Counted from the first letter of the stretch, positions 48,993 to 58,688 are shown. The stretch is DNA of 64,000 bases from an uncultured Eggerthellaceae bacterium (GCA_910588905.1 CAJURZ010000010.1:1-64000); one strand, 5' to 3'. Notes: generated from the sequence alone by a model not told the origin. A program made the numbers and translations.

Positions 48993-49919
48993 CTACACGC
49001 TGATGGCGCTGGCCGCGGCTTTGGCCGCAGAGACGTAGTTCCGATCCCCTTCGAAGGTATCCTGAATGCCGCGGATGAGCTTGGCGATGGCCGCGAACTT
49101 CTGTACATCCATTTGGAACAGGATGTAGAAGTGCCAGTCCAGACGAGGGTCATCTATGGGCACCGCACGAACGCCGTGAGGAGGGCATGTGGCGAACTTC
49201 TTGGACACGAGGCCCATGACCTTATAGCGACGCACCATATGCACCATGGAACTGGTAGAGGTGATGACGTTGACCTCATCCTGATCGAACCGGAGCTCCT
49301 TCATCTGGGAGAAGAGCGGCTCGTACTGAAAGGGTGGCTTGGACATCAGCATGAGCTGCTGATCCTTGAGATCCATCACAGACAGGCTCTCCTTCTGCGC
49401 CAAAGGAGAATCCACATTCACCACGGCATAGGTTTGAGAGCTGGCTATCTCGCGCACATTGCACTCGGGGAACTCCCGCTTCATGCACATGACGATGGCA
49501 AGATCGGTGCGTTCGGTGAGCACCAGCTCATAGCATTTCTCACAATCGCATTCTCGGATGCGCAGATTCCTCGAATAGGAATGGATGAAGGCATCCGTGG
49601 AAGAGGGGATGCCCGCGAAGAGGTTATTGCTGACAGCCAAGGTGAGCATGTCCGCTGTCGCCGGAGCGTCGGCGAACATGACATCGAAGTTCTCCACTTG
49701 CTCTACGATGTCCCGGGCAGCGCGCACCGCTTCGAGGCCATCAAGGGTCAAGATCATCTCGTTGCCCTTGCGTTCGAAGAGGCTCGTACCCAGCTTGCCT
49801 TCGATCACCTTGACGGAGTGGGCTATGTTCTGGCGACTGGTGAAGCACTTCTTCGCCGCCTTCGCAAAGCTGGTGCTCTCAGAAGCTGCAACCAGATGCC
49901 GCAGATGCTGTATCTCCAT
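48993..49919 (-). CDS. LysR-family transcriptional regulator
   Basis: 308-aa regulator. The helix-turn-helix lies at residues about 3-60 (HLVAASESTSFAKAAKKCF, then SVKVIEGKLGTSLFERKG), followed by a periplasmic-binding-like ligand domain. ATG at 49919 is chosen; an ATG 16 codons earlier adds no conserved sequence. It lies upstream of the molybdoenzyme on the same strand, unlike the usual divergent layout, and probably controls the island in response to its substrate. The ligand domain is Cys-rich (CDCEKC, CMKREFPEC), hinting at redox or metal input. Confidence 0.88.
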   Translation of the reverse strand: MEIQHLRHLVAASESTSFAKAAKKCFTSRQNIAHSVKVIEGKLGTSLFERKGNEMILTLDGLEAVRAARDIVEQVENFDVMFADAPATADMLTLAVSNNLFAGIPSSTDAFIHSYSRNLRIRECDCEKCYELVLTERTDLAIVMCMKREFPECNVREIASSQTYAVVNVDSPLAQKESLSVMDLKDQQLMLMSKPPFQYEPLFSQMKELRFDQDEVNVITSTSSMVHMVRRYKVMGLVSKKFATCPPHGVRAVPIDDPRLDWHFYILFQMDVQKFAAIAKLIRGIQDTFEGDRNYVSAAKAAASAISV

Positions 49920-50075
49920 GACCCGAACACCCCCTCTGCACAGCCCGGGAGATGCCTCCGCTGCCAAGCAGCGGGAAGGCGATGCTATCCCGCAGCCTTA
50001 TTGTGGAGCAGGGGCGTGGTCTCGGGTTGCTGATCCTCGTTGCGGGGTGGCAAATGGGTTTTGACGAAGGCTCGC

Positions 50076-50996
50076 TCAGACCGAAGAAAAGCCGCTCAGA
50101 AGCCCCCCCCCCGCATTTTCCAGCAGGGAGCGCCCGAGGAGAAGGTATGTCTCAGGGGGAAGCGTCTCACCGCGCATGCGTGGGCTGACATCGGCCGCTT
50201 CCAGGATCTGCGGCAAGGCCTCGATCATCCGTGTGCCCGAAGCGCCACGGCCAGCGAAATAGGCCTTGCAGGAATTCATGATGGTCTTCCGGCGCGAAGC
50301 GAAGGCAGCATCGGCCATGAGACAAGCGGCCTGGACCACCGCCTCGTCGGCCCACAGGGGCAGATCGTCTCTGCGATCAAGGCGGATGACCGTACTGTCC
50401 ACATGGGGCGGCGGCAGGAAGTCATTCCGGCTTACCGAGAACGTGCCCGCTGGCACCGCGCGCAGCGCCAGCTTGACCGTATAGGCACCGTAATCCTTAC
50501 GACCCGGCTGGGCTGCCATGCGGCAAGCCACCTCCCGCTGCACCATGACCGTAACACTTGTGAGGGAGGGAAAGCGGACCAGGTGATCCAACACCAACGT
50601 AGCCGCCACGCCATAGGGCAGATTCGCTATGAGCTTATCCGGGATATGCCCCTTCAGGTCAGCTCTTTGCAAGTCCAGGGCGTCCTTGCGTATCAAGAGG
50701 AAGCGGTGGCGCAGCTCAGCCAGCGTATGCTCCAGCACATCCAACAAGGATGCATCCCGCTCCACCGAGATGACGAACCCAGCATGCTGGAGCAGGGCAT
50801 GGGTGAGCGTCCCTATGCCGGGACCCACCTCTAAGACCGTATCCGCTTCGTTTACCTCAGACAGATCCAGGATGCGACCGATGACGCTGTCGTTGACGAG
50901 GAAATTCTGACCGAAGGCCTTCTTGGGCGCCAAGCCGAAGCGCTCCAACACGGCACGGGTTGCCGTGGGGGTTGCCAAGGCAGAGAACTGCGTCAT
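50076..50996 (-). CDS. rsmA: 16S rRNA dimethyladenosine transferase
   Basis: Methylates A1518/A1519 (E. coli numbers) of 16S rRNA (306 aa). KKAFGQNFLVNDSVI, the SAM site VLEVGPGIGTLTHAL and the catalytic NLPYG are intact. ATG at 50996 follows AAAGGACGG. A run of ten G's (minus strand; 50103-50112) sits 14 codons before the stop, so slippage there would change only the C-terminal tail. Confidence 0.93.
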   Translation of the reverse strand: MTQFSALATPTATRAVLERFGLAPKKAFGQNFLVNDSVIGRILDLSEVNEADTVLEVGPGIGTLTHALLQHAGFVISVERDASLLDVLEHTLAELRHRFLLIRKDALDLQRADLKGHIPDKLIANLPYGVAATLVLDHLVRFPSLTSVTVMVQREVACRMAAQPGRKDYGAYTVKLALRAVPAGTFSVSRNDFLPPPHVDSTVIRLDRRDDLPLWADEAVVQAACLMADAAFASRRKTIMNSCKAYFAGRGASGTRMIEALPQILEAADVSPRMRGETLPPETYLLLGRSLLENAGGGLLSGFSSV

Positions 50997-51093
50997 TGCC
51001 GTCCTTTCCAAGCTGAGCGGAACCCTTTCGCAGCGCAAGCTCTCACTGGCTTGCAGCTCCCATGGTACTGCAAGGAGCAGGATACCAGCCGTC

Positions 51094-51720
51094 CTACAGA
51101 GACACCGCTTCGGCATCCTCCAAGATGACGCCCGCTTCAGAGATGCGCCCCCGCCAATCAAGGATGCTCGTCAGATGGAACCCGCACGCTCCCAATGCTG
51201 AGCGTAGGATGCCCACGAGTGGATCGAACCCGTAGGGGTTATCCTCCTCCCCCACCACATGCACTTCGAAGGTGCGGCGAAGGTCAGTGCGAGTGCGGAT
51301 ATCAGACCAGAAGTAGGGCTGCAGGCGATCCAAAAGCGCCTTGAAGGGGGCGGGTGGACCGGCAAAATAGAGGGGGCACACTACGATCACGTGATCCGCC
51401 GCGTCCAGATGCAGACGCACATCGCCCATGCCATCTGCCATGAAGCATTGATGAGCGGCAGCATCGCTCTTGAACGCCAGCGGATTCTGTCGCAGCGGAT
51501 CGTCCTTCTCAGGGAGCTGCGGACACCCCTCCGAGCCTTTCGCCAAAGCCGCTTCGCACCGGTCGCAGCCGATGCAAGAGCCGATATCCAACGCCGCAAC
51601 GGATACCATCGATACGCCATCATCGGGACATTCATCGATGCAGGCATCGAAGATCTCCTCGGCCAGATGCGCGCATCTCCCGTCCGGTCGGGGAGACCCA
51701 ACCAAGATGGTCCTATGCAT
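51094..51720 (-). CDS. Flavodoxin-fold NAD(P)H-dependent FMN reductase family
   Basis: 208-aa protein of the iron-sulphur flavoprotein/WrbA-like family. The FMN phosphate loop is VGSPRPDGRCAHLAEEI and the pocket segment is CPLYFAGPPAPFKALLDR. CIGCDRCEAALAKGSEGC resembles the Fe-S motif of iron-sulphur flavoproteins, here as CxxC...C. It takes the place where rnmV usually sits between tatD and rsmA, and overlaps tatD by 8 nt. Function unknown, probably redox. Confidence 0.83.
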   Translation of the reverse strand: MHRTILVGSPRPDGRCAHLAEEIFDACIDECPDDGVSMVSVAALDIGSCIGCDRCEAALAKGSEGCPQLPEKDDPLRQNPLAFKSDAAAHQCFMADGMGDVRLHLDAADHVIVVCPLYFAGPPAPFKALLDRLQPYFWSDIRTRTDLRRTFEVHVVGEEDNPYGFDPLVGILRSALGACGFHLTSILDWRGRISEAGVILEDAEAVSL

Positions 51721-52708
51721 GGGACCCTCCTCTCTGCTGCCAGGCCGTGGGCCTGCGATCGAGCAACGTCAGAGCATTCTGATAGGTCATCTGAAGGAGC
51801 TCGATGCGCTCAATCTGGGAGGCGCCTTCGCCCAGCAGCTCCGCAAGGGCACGCTCTGCCGTGAACACCACCTGAGCTGGCTCGCAAGGCTGACCGCGCA
51901 AGGGCACCGGTGCCATGAAGGGAGCATCCGTCTCCAGCAGGAGCCTGTCTTGCGGCACCTCATAGATAGCGGCCCGGATGCCATCAGAGCGGCCGAAGGT
52001 GAGCGCGCCGCCGAAGGCCACGAAGCACCCCGCAGCCACCCATCGCTTGACCTCTTCAGCATCTGAGGTGTAGCAATGCAAGAGCACCCCCGAAGGATTC
52101 CAGCCCACCTTCTCAAGGATGGCATAGGCATCATCGAAGGCCTCTCGCACATGGAGCGCCACAGGTAGCTGCGCTTCCTGGGCGATGGAGACCTGGCGGG
52201 CGAACACCTCCTTCTGATCTTCCCGAGGAGAGAGATCATAGTGGTAGTCAAGGCCTATCTCCCCCACCGCGCTTACGCGCTCGTCTTCTAGACAGCGGAT
52301 GAGGTCCGCCTCCACCTGAGGCGTGTACTCCTTCGCGTTATGAGGATGCACGCCCACAGCGATGCGCACCCGAGGCACGTCGTAGGGTGCCTGACCGCAG
52401 CAGAGAGACCCCATCTGGCGCACATCCAGCTGGGCGGCCTGGATCCATTCCTCCAGCTGTTGGAAGGTGAGGGACCGAGAGCCGCCGTCCTCGGCTACAT
52501 CCACGATGGTCTCCACGAAAGCAACCTCATGGGCTCCTGCCCGCGCCAAGGCCAGGGCAGGGTCATCGAGCATCTGCAAGTGGGCATGGGTGTCAGCGAT
52601 GGGTGTCAGCAGATGGGGCGCATTCACCACCGATACGCTGCCGTTCTTCTTGGGCTTGCGGAAGAGCTCGTCGCGCGGAGGAGCCTCCATGGGCTCAGGA
52701 GATGTCAT
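51713..52708 (-). CDS. tatD: TatD-family metal-dependent DNase
   Basis: 331 aa. Metal ligands of the TIM barrel are in DTHAHLQM, VGEIGLDYHY, LHVREAFDDA, LLHCYTSDAE and LETDAPFM. The loop between the first two strands is longer than in E. coli TatD, with an inserted segment (QAAQLDVRQMGSLCCGQA). It lies 22 nt after metG, the usual partner. Confidence 0.9.
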   Translation of the reverse strand: MTSPEPMEAPPRDELFRKPKKNGSVSVVNAPHLLTPIADTHAHLQMLDDPALALARAGAHEVAFVETIVDVAEDGGSRSLTFQQLEEWIQAAQLDVRQMGSLCCGQAPYDVPRVRIAVGVHPHNAKEYTPQVEADLIRCLEDERVSAVGEIGLDYHYDLSPREDQKEVFARQVSIAQEAQLPVALHVREAFDDAYAILEKVGWNPSGVLLHCYTSDAEEVKRWVAAGCFVAFGGALTFGRSDGIRAAIYEVPQDRLLLETDAPFMAPVPLRGQPCEPAQVVFTAERALAELLGEGASQIERIELLQMTYQNALTLLDRRPTAWQQRGGSHA

Positions 52709-52730
52709 CGGGACCGTCCCCTGGCGTCAT

Positions 52731-54311
52731 TCATTCGAATTCGGGGAGGTTATCCACATCCAAACGCGGGAAGAGCGGGTCCCCCACCTCGATGGGATTG
52801 CCTGCGGGCAGTTGGCCCCAAGCGCTTGCGGCTTGGATGTCCTCCACTCCCTGGATATCCCCCAGCCCCAGCCTACGGTAGACCTCAGCGGAGGTGCTCG
52901 GCGCAAAGGGAGCCATGTAGAGGGCCATCACGCGGATGGCCTCCAAGAGGTTGTACATCACACAGGACAGCTCATCGGCCTTTTCCGGGTCCTTCGCCAG
53001 CTTGAAGGGCTCCGTCTCCTCGATGTAGCGGTTCGCGCGGGCAGCCAGTTCCTGAACAGCAGCAGCCGCCGCCGTGAAATCCACATCAGCCATGGCAGCA
53101 TCGTAGGTTGCGTAGAGGGCTTCTGCCAGAGGACGCAGCGGATCCTCACAGGTTCCTTCGCACGGAGCGGGCACCCGGCCGTCGAAGTACTTCTTCGTCA
53201 TGTTCATGACACGGCTCACCAGATTGCCCCAGGTATTCGCCAGCTCATTGTTGTAGACCTGCACCATGCGCTCCATGGAGATAGCGCCATCGGCGCCGAA
53301 TTGCACATCGGACATGAAGTAGTAGCGGTAGGCATCCACGCCGAAGATGGAGACCAAGTCAGCGGGCTTCAGGGCGTTGCCCTTGCTCTTGGACATCTTC
53401 TCGCCCTTGGTGAGCAGGAAGCCATGGCCGAATACCCGGTAGGGCACATCCATTCCCGCCGCCATCAACATGGCAGGCCAGATGACGCAATGGAAGCGGA
53501 TGATGTCCTTACCTACGAAGTGGTACTGCATGGGCCAGCGGGCCTCGAATTCGCCCGCGCGCTCTTCGCTGCCATAGCCTATGCCCGTGAGGTAGGCCAG
53601 GAGCGCATCAGCCCATACATAGGCCACATGGCCCTCATCGAAGGGCAGTGGGACGCCCCAGTCGAAGGTGGAGCGACTGATGGAGAGGTCTTTGAGGCCG
53701 CGGCTCACGAATGAGACGATCTCATTGCGGCGCGTCTCGGGCATGATGAAATCCGGATGCGCCGCATAGAAGTCAAGGAGCGGCTGCTGGAATTCGGATA
53801 GCTTGAAGAACCAGTTCTCTTCACCCGAGGCCATGAGCTGCACCGGACGCTTGCAATCAGGGCAGACGAATTGCCCGTCCTCGTTCTTCTCAAGATCGGA
53901 TTCGGCATAATAGGTCTCTTCGTGGACGCAGTACCAGCCTTCGTATGCCCCCTTATACAGGTACCCCTTGTCGTAGAGCTTCTGCCAGAACTGCTGCACG
54001 GTGAGCGCATGACGCGGTTCGGTGGTGCGAACGAAATCCGTGTACTGGATATCCAATGCCTCCCAAGCATCCCGGAAGGCCGGTTCCATGGAGTCGCACC
54101 AAGCTTGCGGCTCCATGCCATGATCCGCAGCCGTATCCGCCACCTTCTGGCCATGCTCGTCCATGCCCGTGACCAGAGCTACGTCTTTGCCATTCATGCG
54201 CTGGTAGCGCGTGACCGTGTCAGCGGCGATGGTGGTGTACGCCGTTCCCAGATGAGGGGCGGCGTTCACATAGTAGATGGGCGTAGTGACCGAATAGGTT
54301 TCCTTGGGCAT
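52731..54311 (-). CDS. metG: Methionyl-tRNA synthetase
   Basis: 526-aa class I synthetase. The HIGH-like site is PHLGTAYTTIAAD and the KMSKS loop KMSKSKGNAL. The connective peptide has one zinc knuckle, C in WYCVHEE and the pair CPDC. There is no C-terminal tRNA-binding domain. Part of metG-tatD-reductase-rsmA. Confidence 0.95.
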   Translation of the reverse strand: MPKETYSVTTPIYYVNAAPHLGTAYTTIAADTVTRYQRMNGKDVALVTGMDEHGQKVADTAADHGMEPQAWCDSMEPAFRDAWEALDIQYTDFVRTTEPRHALTVQQFWQKLYDKGYLYKGAYEGWYCVHEETYYAESDLEKNEDGQFVCPDCKRPVQLMASGEENWFFKLSEFQQPLLDFYAAHPDFIMPETRRNEIVSFVSRGLKDLSISRSTFDWGVPLPFDEGHVAYVWADALLAYLTGIGYGSEERAGEFEARWPMQYHFVGKDIIRFHCVIWPAMLMAAGMDVPYRVFGHGFLLTKGEKMSKSKGNALKPADLVSIFGVDAYRYYFMSDVQFGADGAISMERMVQVYNNELANTWGNLVSRVMNMTKKYFDGRVPAPCEGTCEDPLRPLAEALYATYDAAMADVDFTAAAAAVQELAARANRYIEETEPFKLAKDPEKADELSCVMYNLLEAIRVMALYMAPFAPSTSAEVYRRLGLGDIQGVEDIQAASAWGQLPAGNPIEVGDPLFPRLDVDNLPEFE

Positions 54312-54424
54312 GACCTCTCCTGATGGGCTTCTCGGGATGTCTTGATGGTAGGTGCGATTCTAGCATGCAGCTGGCACCCCATGCATCTGATGGGCGCACG
54401 TCAGGCGGAACCGGGTGTAACGGG

Positions 54425-54447
54425 GGGCGACCACGGTCGGCCCCTAC
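54425..54447 (+). repeat. Palindromic element between metG and the MATE gene
   Basis: GGGCGACC-AC-GGTCGGCCC then CCTAC; the element reaches the last codon of the MATE gene. Confidence 0.65.
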
Positions 54448-55949
54448 GCGGCGGACGGATCGGTCTTCCCGGACGCGACGGCGGTTCCCATCTTGTTCAA
54501 GCGGCGCATCTCCCAGAGGATGAACCCGACCGTAATGGAGATAGCCACCGCATCGGAGAGAGGGTTGGCGAAATAGAGCGCATCCAGACCATCGAACTGC
54601 GGCGCTATGAGGGGCAAGAGGTGGGGCAGGGTGAACAGCAGCGGCACGAGGAAGATGATCTGGCGCGTGAGCGTCAGGAAGATGGATTTCGCCGGTTGGC
54701 CCGTAGCCTGGAAGTAGTTCGACCCCACGATCTGGAACCCCACCAGGGGAAATACGCAGAACTGCACCCGCAGGGCGAACGAGGTGAACTTCACCAGCGC
54801 CTCATGGGTGATGCCGAAGGCTCTCACGATGGCTTCGGGGAAGAGCATGATGATGAGCCATTCCACGAAGGCGATGGAGATCCCCAGGGCGATGCCCAAC
54901 CAGAGGGTCTGCCTCACACGACCGATCAGCCGTGCCCCGTAGTTGTAGCCCAGCAGCGGCTGGATGGCGATGGCCGTACTCACCAGCGGCATGACCACGA
55001 ACCCGGCAATGCGATTGATGACCCCGATGGATGCCAGGGCGTCCACAGCGCCTATGACGCTCAGGGCCCCATAGGTGATCAGCTGATAGTTCAACACGAA
55101 ATTCACCACTGCCATACCCGCTTGCATGGCGAACGAAGGGAATCCGAAGGCCATGATGGTGCCCACGAAGCGCGGGCGCAGAGCGAAATAGCGCTTGCGG
55201 ATGCGCAAGGGCACATCCTTTGTGAAGAGGAAGTACCAGAACACTGCGATGGCCGAGCACGCCTGACCCACCAGCGTAGCCAAGGCACTGCCTACGACAC
55301 CCCAGCCCAACACGAGCACGAAGAGGTAATTGAAGACCGTGGCCACCACCAGCCCGACCACCATGGTACCCAAGGCACGGTTTGGGGCTCCGCAGGTGCG
55401 GATGAAGTTGTTCACCCCCATGCCGATGCTCTGGAGGATGAACCCATAGCAAAGGATCTGCAGGAACGTCCGCGCATAGGGGCGCACCTCATCCGTAGCA
55501 CTGGATATGGTGAGCAGCCCCTCCATGACAGGCGGGAACGAGACCGCTATGGCTACGATCAGCCAGAGGATCACGCTCAAGGTGATGACGTTGCCTAAAG
55601 AGCGCTCCGCCCCCTCTTGATCCCCTGCGCCCAGCCGCAAGGCCGCAAGAGCATTGCCGCCATTGCCCACGAGCATCGCCAGCGCTATGAATACGATCAT
55701 GGCGGGATTAGCCACCGTAACGGCTGAGAGACCTATCTCTCCCAGCGCGTGGCCCAAGAACATGGAATCGATGATGTTATAGGAACCGTTGACCATCATC
55801 CCTACGATAGAGGGGATGGCGAATTCGGCGATCAGCCTCGGAATGGAGGCCGTGCCCATGCGCAGAACGCGCTCTCCTTCTTGAGCGTGCGAACCAGCAC
55901 GGGAAGGCCGCCCTTGAGCCTCCCCTTCGTTTCGGATGTCAGTATCCAT
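54444..55949 (-). CDS. MATE-family efflux transporter
   Basis: 501-aa, 12-helix multidrug/metabolite exporter (MepA-like), driven by Na+ or H+. Features: FAIPSIVGMMVNGSYNIID in helix 1, FLGHALGEIGLSAVTVANP following, then the mirrored second half. ATG at 55949 starts 10 nt after the ppk1 stop. Its last residues overlap a palindromic element. Confidence 0.88.
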   Translation of the reverse strand: MDTDIRNEGEAQGRPSRAGSHAQEGERVLRMGTASIPRLIAEFAIPSIVGMMVNGSYNIIDSMFLGHALGEIGLSAVTVANPAMIVFIALAMLVGNGGNALAALRLGAGDQEGAERSLGNVITLSVILWLIVAIAVSFPPVMEGLLTISSATDEVRPYARTFLQILCYGFILQSIGMGVNNFIRTCGAPNRALGTMVVGLVVATVFNYLFVLVLGWGVVGSALATLVGQACSAIAVFWYFLFTKDVPLRIRKRYFALRPRFVGTIMAFGFPSFAMQAGMAVVNFVLNYQLITYGALSVIGAVDALASIGVINRIAGFVVMPLVSTAIAIQPLLGYNYGARLIGRVRQTLWLGIALGISIAFVEWLIIMLFPEAIVRAFGITHEALVKFTSFALRVQFCVFPLVGFQIVGSNYFQATGQPAKSIFLTLTRQIIFLVPLLFTLPHLLPLIAPQFDGLDALYFANPLSDAVAISITVGFILWEMRRLNKMGTAVASGKTDPSAA

Positions 55950-55959
55950 GCAGCCTAGC

Positions 55960-58563
55960 TTAGCTGAAAAGCCTCTTCCAGAAGGATTCTTTCTTCGGCT
56001 GGACCGCAGGCGGTTGCTCGGGAAGCACGGGCTCTGGCTGAGCATCCACAAGCACCTCCGGCGGCACCTCAGGCCCAAGGGATGGCTCCGGCAGGGGCCG
56101 CTGGGGATAGAGGGGGGCGTTCGTCTGGAGCACGGGTTGCTCGGGAAGGACCGTTGCTACCGGTTCGACCTCCAGTACTTCTTCATCAGCAGGCTGGAAT
56201 TCGGAAGCCTCTTCGCCGAACGCTTCTTCCATGAGCTCCTGGCGAAGGGCACCACGATCATGCATCAGATCCAGCGGCGTGGCGGCCACCTCGAGCTCCT
56301 CCGCCTCAAGGTGCTTGCGGCTTGCCTCTTCCATGAGGAAGGCCTGGGAGTCGAAGAGGCTCACGTGGCCCTGACCATCATCCTTCGCGAAGAAGCCAAG
56401 GGCAGTGTATTCCTTGTTCGGCAAGAGGTCACGGAGCTTCGCCGTGTCAGCCATGCAGGTCCCGATGTAGCCGATGACCAGCTTGCGCAGGTCCTCATCC
56501 AAAAGCGGCCAGGCTATCTCGATGCGCTTGTCCATGTTGCGCGTCATGAGGTCGGCGCTGGATAGATACAGGTCGACATCGCCATCGAGCGGCCCGAAGG
56601 CATAGATGCGGCTATGCTCCAGCAGCCGCCCCACGATAGAGACCACGCAGACATTCTCCGTATAGCCCTTCACCCCCGGCACGATGCAGGAGATGCCACG
56701 CACGAGCAGCGTGCATTGCACCCCTGCCTGAGAAGCCTCCATGATCTTCTGGATGATCTCCTTGTCCGTGATGGAGTTCGTCTTGAAGAAGAGCCCCGCC
56801 TGGCCCCCTGCCTGTCGGATGGCGATCTGCTCATCTATCTTGCGCAGGATGTTCTGCTTGATCTGAAGCGGCGCCACCCAGAGCGTCTTGTATTCATCCG
56901 AGGTGTTCTCAAGGGCCATGTTCCGGAAGAAGCGCATGGCGTCTTTCCCGATCTTCTGATCAGTGGTGATGAACGAGAGGTCCGTGTAGAGCTTCGCGGT
57001 CTTCTCGTTGTAGTTCCCCGTGCCCAATTGGGTGATGTACTGAAGGCCGTTCTCGGTCTGACGGGTGATGCAGCAGATCTTGGAATGCACCTTGTAGTTC
57101 CGGAAGCCATAGATGACATGGCACCCAGCCTGTTCGAAGCGCTGGGACCATTCGATGTTGTTGGATTCGTCGAAGCGGGCGCGCAATTCGAAGAGGGCGG
57201 TGACCTCCTTGCCCATCTCCGCTGCTGCGATGAGCGCTTCAGCCATGTGGGACTGGCTGGCAAGCCGATACAGCGTGATCTTGATGGAGACCACCGAAGG
57301 GTCATAGGCGGCCTCGCGCAAGAGCTGCACGAAGGCATCCATGGTCTCATAGGGATAGCTCATGAGCACTTCGCGCTGGCACACCTGCTTGATGATGGGC
57401 TGCTTGCGCTGGAGCATGGAAGGCCACTGGGGCGTGAAAGGAACATAGGTGAGCCGCTCGCGCACGGGAACCGGAACGCGGGCAGGCAATGAGAACACAT
57501 AGCTCATATCCAACGGCACCGAGGATATGAATATCTGATGCTCCTTCAATCCAAGACGGTTCAGCAGCTCGCGCTTGACCGTCTGAGAGAGCTCCCGTTC
57601 GCTTTCCAAGCGCACCGGAGCCAGGCGGGAGCGCTTCTTCAGGATGCGCTTCATGTGCTCCCGATAGTCTTCGCCCTGCTCTTCGCTTCCTTCCGTGGCA
57701 TCAAGGTCGGCATTGCGCGTGACGCAGATGATGTTGGTGTGCTTGACCTTGTACATGGAGAAGATCTTCGCAGCGTTCATCTCAATGAGGTGCTCTAGCA
57801 GCAGGAACTGGAGGCCGCCCCCCGGTAGTTCCACGATGCGTTCGCACTGGCGGGGCAGTGGGATGATGCCCAGCGTGACGCCAGCAGCCCCCAGATTCTT
57901 CGCTTCCTTGTCGCCCTTCGCCGCCTTGTCCTTGGCTTTCTTCTTCTGCTTGGGGCCTGCCTCCTCATCCAGCCGCACTACGATGTAGAGAGCACCGTTC
58001 TCCAGATGAGGGAAGGGGTGCCGAGCGTTCACGATCTGCGGAGCCAAAAACGGCATGACATTGGATTCGAAATAGTCCTCCGCGAAGGCCACTTGGCTCT
58101 CGTCCAATTGCTTGGGCTTCAGGTTCACGATGCCCTCGTCCTTGAGCTCGGAGCGAAGCGTCTTGAAACAGGCCTCATAGTAGGGGTAGAGCTCATGGCA
58201 GCGGGCATAGACAGCATCCAGCTGCTCAGAGGGAGTCATGCCGGATTTGGAATCGATGATGGCCTTCTTGATGAGCTCCAAGTCAGTCAGGCTGCCCACG
58301 CGCACCATGAAGAACTCCTGGAGGTTTGACCAGAAGATGGAGATGAAGTTGAGCCGCTCGAAGAGGGGTACTGCCGGGTCTGCGCCCTGATCGAGCACGC
58401 GCTTGTTGAACTCAAGCCAAGACAGCTCACGATTCTGCATGTAGGGCGCATGCTGGCCGCGGAGAGTGAGGGCTTTGGTCGGCTCAGTCTCCGTGCGCTT
58501 TAGCTCTTCGTGCTTGCCCCGCTTGTCGTTCTGGACATGCGCTTCCTTAGCTGCCTCTGTCAT
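55960..58563 (-). CDS. ppk1: Polyphosphate kinase 1
   Basis: Makes polyphosphate from ATP, reversibly (867 aa). N-domain NRELSWLEFNKRVLDQ and LNFISIFWSNLQEFFMVRV. The phospho-histidines lie in NYKVHSKICCITR and LLEHSRIYAFG. The C-terminal 100 residues are an added Pro/Glu/Val-rich tail ending FWKRLFS, not part of the standard enzyme. Divergent from a two-domain PPK2 gene. Confidence 0.94.
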   Translation of the reverse strand: MTEAAKEAHVQNDKRGKHEELKRTETEPTKALTLRGQHAPYMQNRELSWLEFNKRVLDQGADPAVPLFERLNFISIFWSNLQEFFMVRVGSLTDLELIKKAIIDSKSGMTPSEQLDAVYARCHELYPYYEACFKTLRSELKDEGIVNLKPKQLDESQVAFAEDYFESNVMPFLAPQIVNARHPFPHLENGALYIVVRLDEEAGPKQKKKAKDKAAKGDKEAKNLGAAGVTLGIIPLPRQCERIVELPGGGLQFLLLEHLIEMNAAKIFSMYKVKHTNIICVTRNADLDATEGSEEQGEDYREHMKRILKKRSRLAPVRLESERELSQTVKRELLNRLGLKEHQIFISSVPLDMSYVFSLPARVPVPVRERLTYVPFTPQWPSMLQRKQPIIKQVCQREVLMSYPYETMDAFVQLLREAAYDPSVVSIKITLYRLASQSHMAEALIAAAEMGKEVTALFELRARFDESNNIEWSQRFEQAGCHVIYGFRNYKVHSKICCITRQTENGLQYITQLGTGNYNEKTAKLYTDLSFITTDQKIGKDAMRFFRNMALENTSDEYKTLWVAPLQIKQNILRKIDEQIAIRQAGGQAGLFFKTNSITDKEIIQKIMEASQAGVQCTLLVRGISCIVPGVKGYTENVCVVSIVGRLLEHSRIYAFGPLDGDVDLYLSSADLMTRNMDKRIEIAWPLLDEDLRKLVIGYIGTCMADTAKLRDLLPNKEYTALGFFAKDDGQGHVSLFDSQAFLMEEASRKHLEAEELEVAATPLDLMHDRGALRQELMEEAFGEEASEFQPADEEVLEVEPVATVLPEQPVLQTNAPLYPQRPLPEPSLGPEVPPEVLVDAQPEPVLPEQPPAVQPKKESFWKRLFS

Positions 58564-58688
58564 GAAAAACGCCCCCCTTGCTGCGTCGTTATTGCAGTAT
58601 GCTGGTCAGTATACCGCGCACGGAACTGCTTGTGATAGGCCCTGCAGGGTGCCTGCGGAACATCACCACACGGGAGTGAGGAGCCTTC
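58564..58688. promoter_or_regulatory. Shared promoter region of ppk1 and ppk2
   Basis: 125 bp between divergent genes. Near 58594-58614 GTATGCTGGTCAGTATAC forms a near palindrome that carries -10-like hexamers on both strands (TATACT and TATGCT), so one site could control both directions. A second inverted repeat, GGCCCTGCAGGGTGCC, lies at about 58637. Confidence 0.45.
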
